In this document: positions 56,551 to 64,000 of the stretch, piece after piece
How the letters are laid out: every line of letters begins with the position of its first letter
Numbering within the stretch: the first letter of the stretch is position 1
Assembly (NCBI RefSeq): GCF_900110115.1
Contig: NZ_FOCM01000003.1
Span: 1-64,000 of the forward strand
Source: Palleronia pelagia
GTDB lineage: Bacteria; Pseudomonadota; Alphaproteobacteria; Rhodobacterales; Rhodobacteraceae
DNA: 64,000 bases
Direction: 5' to 3'
Made by a program: the position numbers and the translations under genes
The notes under the pieces: model-generated
The model's database searches: none
What the model was told of the DNA's origin: nothing
Seen by the model: only the letters and a program-made list of their open reading frames with translations

Positions 56551-58758
56551 ATGGCCAGTTCCGGCAAGGGCAAAGGCCCCCTCGTCGCGCATCGCCGCAC
56601 CCGGCAGGCGAACAAGACAAAGCCGACCAAGCGCAAACCGGCGCGCGCCACCGCGCGGCGGACGCGCCGCCGTGGGCCCCTGGGCTGGATCGCGGCCCTT
56701 TTCTCGTGGGTGCTGCGCCTATTCGGGCGTCTCGTGCTGCGCGGCGTGGCGGTTGTCGCACTGCTCGTCGGCCTTGCCACTTTCTATATCTACACGACCC
56801 TGCCCCCGGTGACCGAGGTGCTGGATGGCCGTGCCAAGGGATCGGTCACCATGCTCGACCGCGACGGCGACGTTTTCGCCTGGCGGGGCGAACAGTTCGG
56901 CGGCCAGATCGATGCGCAGACGATCTCGCCCCACCTGAAGAACGCCATCATCGCCACCGAGGATCGCCGCTTCTACAGCCATTTCGGCGTCTCTCCGCGC
57001 GGCATCGCCAGCGCCGTGCGCATCAATCTGCGCGAAGGCCGCGGGCCGCTGTCGGGGCATGGCGGCTCGACCATCACGCAGCAGTCGGCCAAGCTTCTGT
57101 GCCTCGGCGTGCCCTATGACCCAGATACGTGGGAGTCCGAGGCCGATTACGAGGCCGACTGCCGTCGCGGGTCGCTGTGGCGCAAGGCCAAGGAGGCGAT
57201 CTACGCCCTGGCGATGGAAGCCAAGTATTCCAAGGACGAGATCCTGACCATCTACGTGAACCGCGCCTTCCTCGGCGCCGGGTCGCGCGGGTTCGAGGCC
57301 GCGGCGCAGCGCTATTTCGGCAAGTCCGCCAACGATGTCACCCCGGCCGAGGCGGCGATGCTGGCCGGCCTTTTGGTGGCGCCCACCCGCTATGCCCCGA
57401 CCAACGACCTCGAGCGCAGCCAGGACCGCGCGACCCTGATCGTCAGCCTCATGGAGGAACAGGGGTACCTGTCCGAGGCCGAGGCCCAGCGCGCCCGCAA
57501 CAATCCCGCCGTCCTGTCCGAGGCGGCCGAGGCGCGGGCCGGCGGCTATTTCGCCGACTGGGTCATGGGCGCGGCCCCCGATTTCCTGACGCGCAAGACC
57601 ACCGAGGACGTGATCCTGCGCACCACGTTCGACCCGCGCATCCAGACGGCGGCCGAATCGGCCCTGCGCGAGGTGTTCGAGACCAAGGTCTCACCTTCGT
57701 CGAAGGCGCAGGCCGCCATCGTGGTGATGAGCGCCGACGGCGCCGTGCGTGCCATGGTCGGCGGGCGCAAGTTCAAGGGCGTTGCCGGGCAGTTCAACCG
57801 CGCCACCATGGCCAATCGGCAGCCGGGCTCGGCCTTCAAGCCGTTCGCCTATGCCGCCGCGCTGGACATGGGCTATTCGCCGCTGGACCAGATCGTGGAC
57901 GAACCGATGTCGTTGCAGATCCCCGGTTCGGGTGACTGGTCGCCGCAGAACTATACCCGCGACTTTGCCGGTCCGATGACCATGGCCGACGCCCTGAAGG
58001 ACAGCCGCAACATCCCCGCCATCAAGGTGACCGAGGCCGTGGGCCGCGACGTGGTGCGCCGGGTGGCCAGCGATTTCGGGCTGGAATCGGACCTGGCCTC
58101 GGGCCCCGCGCTGGCCCTGGGCGTTTCCGAGACGACGCTGCTGAACATGACCGGCGCCTATGCCGGTATCCTGAACGGCGGTACCTCGGTCGAGCCCTAC
58201 GGCATCCTCGAATTGCGGCTGAAGGCCAACGACGAGCCATTGATGGGCCAGGAAGGCGGTCTGGGCGAGCGCGTGATCTCGGAAAATGCCGCGCGGCAGC
58301 TGGTCTGGATGATGTCCCGCGTGATCGACGAAGGCACCGGCCAGCGCGCCCGCCTGGACGGGCGCGAGGCCGCGGGCAAGACCGGCACCACGCAGGAGGC
58401 GCGCGACGCCTGGTTCCTGGGCTTCACCGCCGATTACGTGGTGGGCGTCTGGATGGGCTACGACGACAACACCCCGCTGACCGGCGTGACCGGCGGCGGC
58501 CTGCCCGCCGACATCTGGCGCGAGACGATGGTGCGCATCAATCGCGACGTGCCCCCGCGCCCCCTGCCGATGAGCCCGCCGGCCGGCGTGTCGGGCCAGG
58601 GACAGGCGCCGCGCTACGAAGGTCAAAGCGCCGGTGCCCAAAGCGGCGGTCAACCGCAGGGTCAGCCGCGCAACCTCGGCCCGGTGCGACAGCCCAGCGT
58701 GGGCGACGTGGCCGACCAGATCATCAACGACGTGCTGGGCAAGATTTTCGGCAACTGA
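56551..58758 (+). CDS. Class A penicillin-binding protein (transglycosylase/transpeptidase)
   Basis: 735 aa. Basic cytoplasmic tail (about 1-45), one transmembrane helix (about 62-82), GT51 transglycosylase domain with the catalytic Glu in ATEDRRFYSHFG (E137) and GGSTITQQSAK (171-181), then the transpeptidase with SxxK at S427 (GSAFKP), SxN 485-487 (SRN) and KTG 610-612. A short insert with two Cys (C184, C204) separates QQSAK from the RKAKE helix. The C-terminal ~70 residues are Gly/Gln/Pro-rich. It builds peptidoglycan. Confidence 0.95.
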   Translation: MASSGKGKGPLVAHRRTRQANKTKPTKRKPARATARRTRRRGPLGWIAALFSWVLRLFGRLVLRGVAVVALLVGLATFYIYTTLPPVTEVLDGRAKGSVTMLDRDGDVFAWRGEQFGGQIDAQTISPHLKNAIIATEDRRFYSHFGVSPRGIASAVRINLREGRGPLSGHGGSTITQQSAKLLCLGVPYDPDTWESEADYEADCRRGSLWRKAKEAIYALAMEAKYSKDEILTIYVNRAFLGAGSRGFEAAAQRYFGKSANDVTPAEAAMLAGLLVAPTRYAPTNDLERSQDRATLIVSLMEEQGYLSEAEAQRARNNPAVLSEAAEARAGGYFADWVMGAAPDFLTRKTTEDVILRTTFDPRIQTAAESALREVFETKVSPSSKAQAAIVVMSADGAVRAMVGGRKFKGVAGQFNRATMANRQPGSAFKPFAYAAALDMGYSPLDQIVDEPMSLQIPGSGDWSPQNYTRDFAGPMTMADALKDSRNIPAIKVTEAVGRDVVRRVASDFGLESDLASGPALALGVSETTLLNMTGAYAGILNGGTSVEPYGILELRLKANDEPLMGQEGGLGERVISENAARQLVWMMSRVIDEGTGQRARLDGREAAGKTGTTQEARDAWFLGFTADYVVGVWMGYDDNTPLTGVTGGGLPADIWRETMVRINRDVPPRPLPMSPPAGVSGQGQAPRYEGQSAGAQSGGQPQGQPRNLGPVRQPSVGDVADQIINDVLGKIFGN

Positions 58759-58806
58759 CCCGGCGGGTCCGAATTCTCGCAGAGGATTCGCGCGTCCGGC
58801 TCTGCC

Positions 58807-61800
58807 CTAGCTGCGGACCGACGTGCATTTCAGACCGCCGCCCTCGTCGTCGCGGGCCCAGGCGTCGCTGCGCGTGAGGCCGCCGGCCTCGGCGAAGCGG
58901 CGACCGTCCTGCACCGCGCCCAGGGCGGGCGTGCCCATTCCGGGCGTCAGCCGCGCGCGCAGGAACGACATGGGGTGGCGGCGCAGGGTCAGGCGCATGG
59001 CGACGTAATCCTCGATCACCTGCTCGCCCTCGGTCATCTGCGGCAGGTAGGCGGCGGGCTCGACAATGCCCTCGCCGTCCATGTCCCCGCCGAACAGCGG
59101 CAGCGGCTCGGTCCCGTGCAGCGCCTTGGCGGCCCAGATGGCCTCGCGCCGGCTAAGGCCCAGCCCTGCGAAGGCGTCCGCCTCGGCCAGCGCGCGCAGC
59201 GACCGCTGGCACAGCCCCGCGCGGCGCCACAGATCCTCGACCTGCACGTAACCGTTGCCGCGCGCCGCGGTGATCCAGTGCGCCTCGGCCTCGCGCATGG
59301 CCTTGATCTGGCGGAACCCCAGACGCAGCGCCAGACCACCCTTGGCGTCGGGTTCCATCACGTTGTCCCAGAAGCTGGCGTTGACGCAGACGGGCCGCAC
59401 CTCGACCCCGTGTTCGCGGGCGTCCCGCACGATCTGCGCGGGGGCGTAGAACCCCATGGGCTGCGCGTTCAGCAGGGCGCAGGCGAAGATGCCGGGATGG
59501 TGCCGCTTGACCCAGGCCGAGGCATAGACCAGCAGCGCGAAGCTGGCCGCGTGGCTTTCGGGGAAACCGTAGCTGCCGAACCCCTCGATCTGGGCGAAGC
59601 AGCGTTCGGCGAAGTCGCGGTCGTAGCCGTTGTCGCGCATCCCTTTCAGGAAGCGGTTCCGGAACTCGCTGATATTGCCGAGCTTCTTGAAGGTGGCCAG
59701 CGCCCGGCGCAGGCGGTCGGCCTCGTCCGGAGTGAAGCCCGCGCCGATGATGGCGATCTGCATCGCCTGCTCCTGGAACAGCGGCACGCCCAGCGTCTTG
59801 CCCAGCACCCGGCCCAGCGCGTCCGAGGGGAATGTCACCTCCTCCTCGCCCGCGCGGCGGCGCAGGTAGGGATGCAGCATGTCGCCCTGGATCGGGCCGG
59901 GCCGGATGATCGCCACCTCGATCACAAGGTCGTAGAAGGTGCGCGGCCGCATCCGGGGCAGGAAGTTCATCTGCGCCCGGCTTTCCACCTGGAAAACGCC
60001 AAGGCTATCGGCCTTGCACAGCATGTCGTAGGTCGCGGGATCCTCGGGCGGCAGGCTGGACAGCGTGTACTCGGTCCGGTGATGCCGCTGGATCAGGTCG
60101 AACGCCTTGCGCAGGCACGACAGCATCCCCAGCGCCAGCACGTCGACCTTGAGGATCCCCAGGCTGTCGATGTCGTCCTTGTCCCAGCAGATGACCGTCC
60201 GGTCCTCCATGCTGGCATTTTCCACCGGGACCAGTTCGTCCAGCCGGCCCTCGGTGATGACGAAGCCGCCCACGTGCTGGCTCAGGTGGCGCGGGAAGCC
60301 GATGATCTGGAAGATCAGTTCAAGCGTCAGGCGCAGCCGCTTGTCGCGCGGGTCGAGCCCGATTTCCGCCATGCGGTGCGCCTCGAGCCCGTTGGTGCCG
60401 AAGAACCCCCAAAGCTGCGACGAGAGCGATGCCAGCGTGTCGTCGGTCAGGCCCATGGCGCGCCCCACCTCGCGGATGGCGCGCTTGGCGCGATAGTGGA
60501 TCACCGTGGCGCACAGCCCGGCGCGGTGGCGGCCGTAGCGGTCGTAAATGTGCTGGATCACCTCCTCGCGGCGCTCGTGCTCGAAATCCACGTCGATATC
60601 GGGCGGCTCGTCCCGCGCCTCTGAGACGAAACGCTCGAACACCATGGTCCCGATCTCGGGGGAAACCGAGGTCACGCCAAGGCAGTAGCAGACCACCGAG
60701 TTCGCCGCGCTGCCCCGCCCCTGGCACAGGATGTCGCGCGACCGCGCGAAGCTGACGATATCGTTCACGGTCAGGAAATACGGCTCGTATCCCAGCTTGC
60801 CGATCAGCGTCAGCTCGTGCTCGAGCAGCTGGGCCACGTGGTCCGGCGCGCCCGAGGGATAGCGCCACTCCAGCCCCTTCAGCGCCAGCCGCCGCAGCCG
60901 GTCCGACGCCGATTCGCCGTCGGCCACCTCGGACGGGTATTCATAGCGCAGCTCGTCCAGCGAGAAGGTGCAGCGCGCGGCCAGCGCGGCGGCGCGGTCC
61001 CATGCCTTTTCGTGCTCGCCCAGCAGGCGCCGCATCTCGGGGCCCCCGCGCAGGCGCTGCTCGGCATTGGCCAGCGACGCCCGGCCCAGCGCGTCCACCC
61101 GCGTGCCGGTGCGGATCGCGGTCAGCACGTCGGCCAGCCGCCGCCGCGCGCCGTGGTGCATCATCGGCCGTGCGCTGGCCACCGTTGGCACGCCCAGATC
61201 CGCGGCGGCGCTGGTGGCGCGGGCCCAGCGCGCGGGGTCCTGCCCGTCATAGCGGGGCGACAGGCACAGGCTCACCTGCCCGGGAAACCGGCCCGCCAGC
61301 CGCGCCGCCTGCTTGCGCCAATCGGACGGCCCGCCGGGATGGACGATCAGCTCGCAGCCCGAGCCCCAGTCCAGAAGATCGTCAAGACGAACCTGGCAGC
61401 TGCCCTTCTCGGCCCGAAGCCGCCCGAGCGAAATCAGGCGGCACAGCCGGCCCCAGCCGTCGCGGTCGCGGGGGATGACGGTGACTTGCAAGTCACGGTC
61501 GGTGTCGATGCGCGCCGCCGGGATCAGCCGCGGCACGGTGGTGATGTCTGCGCTGGGCGGCCTGGGCAGGCCCGGTGGCGCGGGCGGGCCGATCAGCTCG
61601 GCCTCGGCCCTGAGCTTCACCATGCGCCGCAGCTCACGCGCGCGGGTATGGGCGCGCACGATGCCGGCCACGCTGTTCTCGTCGGCGATGGCGATGGCCG
61701 ACAGCCCCAGCAGCCCCGCCCGGTCCACGTATTCCTCGGGGTGGGACGCCCCGGTGAGGAAGGTGAAGTTGGACGTGGCCGACAGCTCGACAGATGCGGT

Positions 61801-61815
61801 GGCGGGGCGACTCAT
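58807..61815 (-). CDS. dnaE2: Error-prone DNA polymerase III alpha subunit DnaE2
   Basis: 1002 aa from ATG 61813-61815; the longer frame to 61875 would put the SOS box inside the gene. PHP-like N-terminal domain (about 1-290), polymerase core with the metal site Asp residues (PPDIDVDFEHER, GILKVDVLALGML), and a (HhH)2-like region up to about 900. It acts in SOS mutagenesis, normally with ImuA and ImuB, which are not adjacent here. The usual C-terminal OB-fold region looks missing or replaced after DGRRFAEAGG. Confidence 0.92.
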   Translation of the reverse strand: MSRPATASVELSATSNFTFLTGASHPEEYVDRAGLLGLSAIAIADENSVAGIVRAHTRARELRRMVKLRAEAELIGPPAPPGLPRPPSADITTVPRLIPAARIDTDRDLQVTVIPRDRDGWGRLCRLISLGRLRAEKGSCQVRLDDLLDWGSGCELIVHPGGPSDWRKQAARLAGRFPGQVSLCLSPRYDGQDPARWARATSAAADLGVPTVASARPMMHHGARRRLADVLTAIRTGTRVDALGRASLANAEQRLRGGPEMRRLLGEHEKAWDRAAALAARCTFSLDELRYEYPSEVADGESASDRLRRLALKGLEWRYPSGAPDHVAQLLEHELTLIGKLGYEPYFLTVNDIVSFARSRDILCQGRGSAANSVVCYCLGVTSVSPEIGTMVFERFVSEARDEPPDIDVDFEHERREEVIQHIYDRYGRHRAGLCATVIHYRAKRAIREVGRAMGLTDDTLASLSSQLWGFFGTNGLEAHRMAEIGLDPRDKRLRLTLELIFQIIGFPRHLSQHVGGFVITEGRLDELVPVENASMEDRTVICWDKDDIDSLGILKVDVLALGMLSCLRKAFDLIQRHHRTEYTLSSLPPEDPATYDMLCKADSLGVFQVESRAQMNFLPRMRPRTFYDLVIEVAIIRPGPIQGDMLHPYLRRRAGEEEVTFPSDALGRVLGKTLGVPLFQEQAMQIAIIGAGFTPDEADRLRRALATFKKLGNISEFRNRFLKGMRDNGYDRDFAERCFAQIEGFGSYGFPESHAASFALLVYASAWVKRHHPGIFACALLNAQPMGFYAPAQIVRDAREHGVEVRPVCVNASFWDNVMEPDAKGGLALRLGFRQIKAMREAEAHWITAARGNGYVQVEDLWRRAGLCQRSLRALAEADAFAGLGLSRREAIWAAKALHGTEPLPLFGGDMDGEGIVEPAAYLPQMTEGEQVIEDYVAMRLTLRRHPMSFLRARLTPGMGTPALGAVQDGRRFAEAGGLTRSDAWARDDEGGGLKCTSVRS

Positions 61816-61826
61816 GCCGCCAGTAT

Positions 61827-61841
61827 GTTCTATTTTTGTTC
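61827..61841 (-). promoter_or_regulatory. SOS box (LexA site) of dnaE2
   Basis: GTTC-TATTTTT-GTTC, a perfect match to the alphaproteobacterial LexA direct repeat GTTC-N7-GTTC, 11 nt upstream of the dnaE2 ATG. The site would overlap the promoter or leader and repress dnaE2 until SOS induction. Confidence 0.88.
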
Positions 61842-61888
61842 TTCGGTGGAGTCGTTTTGCCGCGCCCCGCGACACGATGCCCCAGACT

Positions 61889-62362
61889 CTAGCCGTCGGT
61901 GTCGCAGGCCCCGCCCGTGTGGCAGTCGGCGACCCGGGCCACCTGCTCTGAATTTGGGTTCTGGAACAGCCATTGCGGGCAGGGGCCGAGATCCAGCACC
62001 AGCCGCCCGTCTTCGTGGCGCAGGAAGATCAGCAGGTCGCGATCCTGCGGCGGTGGCTGTCCGCACCACTCGGACAAGCAGGTGATGTTCAGCTGGACGG
62101 GCCGCGCAATGGGGCGCGCGAAGCCGTCAGGGCCCAGCGCGCGGCCCCGCATCCGCGCGGCGATGCGCAGATCACGCGAGGGGGTGTGCGAAGAGATCGG
62201 GGTTCCGGCCCTGATGCGGCCCAGAACCACCGTGTAGAAATCGTCGGAGGCGTCCGCGTCGAGATAGCTGCGCACCACGTCCGGCGCGCGGCAGGACAGC
62301 GCCAGGGCCGGTCCCGCCGCGAGGCAGGCCACCAGGGCGCCGAAGATCGCCGCCCGGATCAC
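61889..62362 (-). CDS. Small secreted protein of unknown function, Cys-rich
   Basis: 157 aa from a GTG overlapping the rppH stop (GTGA at 62359-62362). A signal peptide ([21 protein letters not shown]) is followed by a mature part with several Cys ([31 protein letters not shown]). The longer frame to 62458 runs into rppH. I recognise no domain. Confidence 0.72.
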   Translation of the reverse strand: MIRAAIFGALVACLAAGPALALSCRAPDVVRSYLDADASDDFYTVVLGRIRAGTPISSHTPSRDLRIAARMRGRALGPDGFARPIARPVQLNITCLSEWCGQPPPQDRDLLIFLRHEDGRLVLDLGPCPQWLFQNPNSEQVARVADCHTGGACDTDG

Positions 62363-62838
62363 AGCCTGTCGCGGAAGGCGGCGAACACGGCGTGGTAGAT
62401 GTCGCGCTTGAAGGGCACGATCTGGTCGATCAGCGCGTCGGGATCGGTCCAGCGCCACGCCGAGAACTCGGGGTGGTCGGTGTCGATGCGCACGTCATCG
62501 TCGCTGCCCCGGAACCGCAGCAGGAACCATTTCTGCTTCTGACCGCGATACTTGCCGCCCCAGACCTTGCCCAGCAGGTCGTCGGGCAGGTCGTAGAACA
62601 GCCAGTCGTCCGTCGCCGCCTCGACATCGACAAGGGCGGGCGCGATGCCGGTTTCTTCCTGGAGCTCGCGCAGGGCGGCGGTCTGCGCGTCCTCGCCCGG
62701 GTCGATCCCGCCCTGCGGCATCTGCCATGCGCCCGAAGCGTGGTCGATCCGCTGGCCCGCGAAGACGTGGCCGGCCGGGTTGGCCAGGACCACGCCCGCG
62801 CAGGGACGATAGGGCAGATCTTCGGCTTTGACGGCCAC
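62359..62838 (-). CDS. rppH: RppH, RNA pyrophosphohydrolase (Nudix)
   Basis: 159 aa. The Nudix box is complete (GGIDPGED...RELQEETGI, 43-65), and the first part [21 protein letters not shown] and the [11 protein letters not shown] motif are typical of RppH. It removes pyrophosphate from 5' ends of mRNAs to trigger decay. It begins 2 nt after the ctpA stop and overlaps the secreted gene by 4 nt. Confidence 0.95.
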   Translation of the reverse strand: MAVKAEDLPYRPCAGVVLANPAGHVFAGQRIDHASGAWQMPQGGIDPGEDAQTAALRELQEETGIAPALVDVEAATDDWLFYDLPDDLLGKVWGGKYRGQKQKWFLLRFRGSDDDVRIDTDHPEFSAWRWTDPDALIDQIVPFKRDIYHAVFAAFRDRL

Positions 62839-62840
62839 GC

Positions 62841-64000
62841 TTACTGGCCGCCCGGGCTCAGCGCCGACAGGCCCTTGAGGATGTCGATGGCATAGGCCAG
62901 CTGGTAATCCTCGTTGCGCAGCTCGGCGGCCTCCTCGGCGGCTTCCTGCTCCTGCAGGATGATCTCGCGCTGATCGTCGGTGACCGAGTCGTTGCTGATC
63001 GCGCCGCGCAGGTCCGCCTCGGACCGGCGCTGGAAGGGGCTCGTCTCTTCCTCGGACTCGTCTTCCTCGGGGGTTGCGGCGGGCTGCTGCACCACGATGT
63101 CGGGCGACACGCCCAGCGCCTGGATCGACCGGCCCGACGGGGTGTAGTAGCGCGCGGTGGTCAGGCGCATGGCGCCCTCGCCCCTCAGCGGCATGACCGT
63201 CTGAACCGAGCCCTTGCCGAAGGACTTGGTGCCGACGACGATGGCGCGGCGGTGGTCCTGCAGCGCGCCGGCGACGATCTCGGACGCCGAGGCCGAGCCG
63301 CCGTTGATCAGCACGACGATGGGCTTGCCCTCGGTCAGGTCGCCCTCGGTGGCATTCACCCGTTCGCTGTCCTGCACGTCGCGGCCGCGGGTCGAAACGA
63401 TTTCCCCTTCTTCGAGGAACGCGTCGCTGACCTGGATCGCCTGGGTCAGAAGGCCCCCGGGGTTGTTGCGCAGGTCGATGACGAAGCCGTTGACGTTCTG
63501 CATGCCGCCGGCGGCCTCGACCTGCTCTTCCAGGCTCTCGACCAGCTTGGGATAGGTCTGGTCGCTGAAAGTGATGACCCGCAGCACCACGGTGTCGCCC
63601 ACCAGGCGCGACCGCACCGCCGTCAGCTCGATCGTGTCGCGGATGATCGACACGTCGAAGGGTTCGTCGACGCCCTCGCGCACGACGGTGACGACGATCT
63701 CGCTGCCCACCGGGCCGCGCATCAGGGCCACGGCGTCGTCCAGGGTCAGGCCCAGAAGAGACTCGCCGTCGACATGGGTGATGAAGTCGCCGGCCTGCAT
63801 GCCTGCGGCGTCGGCTGGGGTGTCGTCCATGGGCGACACGACCTTCACGAAGCCCTCTTCCTGGGTCACCTCGATGCCGAGACCGCCGAATTCGCCGCGC
63901 GTCTGGGTGCGCATCTTCTGCGCGTCATCGGGCGAGAGATAGCTGGAATGCGGGTCGAGCGAGGTCAGCATCCCGTCGATGGCGGCCTCGATCAGGTCAC
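62841..64000 (-). CDS. C-terminal processing peptidase CtpA/S41, 5' end beyond the window
   Basis: At least 386 codons to the window edge; the frame is still open there. PDZ domain ([21 protein letters not shown]...[18 protein letters not shown]), then the S41 protease with the catalytic Ser in [13 protein letters not shown] and Lys in [13 protein letters not shown]. The C-terminal acidic tail ([15 protein letters not shown]) is typical. It degrades or trims periplasmic proteins. The N-terminus, including any signal peptide, is outside the window. Confidence 0.93.
   Translation of the reverse strand, partial: DLIEAAIDGMLTSLDPHSSYLSPDDAQKMRTQTRGEFGGLGIEVTQEEGFVKVVSPMDDTPADAAGMQAGDFITHVDGESLLGLTLDDAVALMRGPVGSEIVVTVVREGVDEPFDVSIIRDTIELTAVRSRLVGDTVVLRVITFSDQTYPKLVESLEEQVEAAGGMQNVNGFVIDLRNNPGGLLTQAIQVSDAFLEEGEIVSTRGRDVQDSERVNATEGDLTEGKPIVVLINGGSASASEIVAGALQDHRRAIVVGTKSFGKGSVQTVMPLRGEGAMRLTTARYYTPSGRSIQALGVSPDIVVQQPAATPEEDESEEETSPFQRRSEADLRGAISNDSVTDDQREIILQEQEAAEEAAELRNEDYQLAYAIDILKGLSALSPGGQ

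Overview
The window looks like a chromosomal segment of an alphaproteobacterium of the family Rhodobacteraceae (roseobacter-type). The GC content is very high, genes are densely packed with many 4-base start/stop overlaps, and gene content matches that family: msrPQ, a plsY-linked 86-codon gene, the calcium/sodium antiporter cluster, DUF6478, the glnK-amt pair and an SOS-controlled dnaE2. I cannot name a genus. I see no rRNA, tRNA, CRISPR array, insertion sequence or prophage.

Layout. 0-4.5 kb: the msrP-msrQ methionine sulfoxide repair operon with a histidine phosphatase gene as third member, a divergent fasciclin protein with a clean terminator, then plsY and a coupled small gene. 4.5-14.6 kb: glycine-zipper lipoprotein, gshA, rsmE/ubiA (divergent), a large OmpA protein with a coiled-coil membrane partner, then moaE-moaD-pgsA-uvrC on the minus strand. 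14.8-22 kb: a degenerate SDR, a calcium/sodium antiporter, a tiny zinc-ribbon membrane protein, sppA, an ABC-2 exporter, a flavoprotein and an MFS transporter. 21.8-32.8 kb: dksA-like, zapE, folC, accD, CPBP protease, ilvD, a DUF6478 pair, a two-domain NADH:flavin oxidoreductase and a LysR regulator. 32.8-44.6 kb: a coupled cinA-like/GNAT/AhpD-like/OmpA run, sfsA, map, MFS, aromatic aminotransferase, sseA, smpB, dapA and slt. 44.6-54.3 kb: a type I secretion ABC/HlyD pair with a divergent secreted Cys protein, ridA, a phosphodiesterase, a FemAB-like protein, phhB, mscS, a Prx5 peroxiredoxin, a ferredoxin-reductase-like flavoprotein and rsmD. 54.6-64 kb: amt and glnK, a class A PBP, SOS-box dnaE2, a small secreted protein, rppH and ctpA running off the right edge.

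Most genes are conserved housekeeping functions (envelope, nucleotide repair, cofactor and amino-acid biosynthesis, nitrogen sensing). I found no gene cluster that is convincingly a new system.

The most striking non-coding signal is a dispersed ~22-base element, GAGTATTT-N3/4-ACCAGTGATG. Five of its copies are clear and one is diverged. It occupies every convergent intergenic gap of 100 nt or more (four of four) and none of the six shorter convergent junctions. In one gap two copies form a large imperfect palindrome. Other points of note are a perfect GTTC-N7-GTTC SOS box directly upstream of a dnaE2 that has no imuA/imuB next to it and appears to lack the usual C-terminal domain, an SDR-like protein without its catalytic residues, and an inverted repeat in front of the LysR gene.
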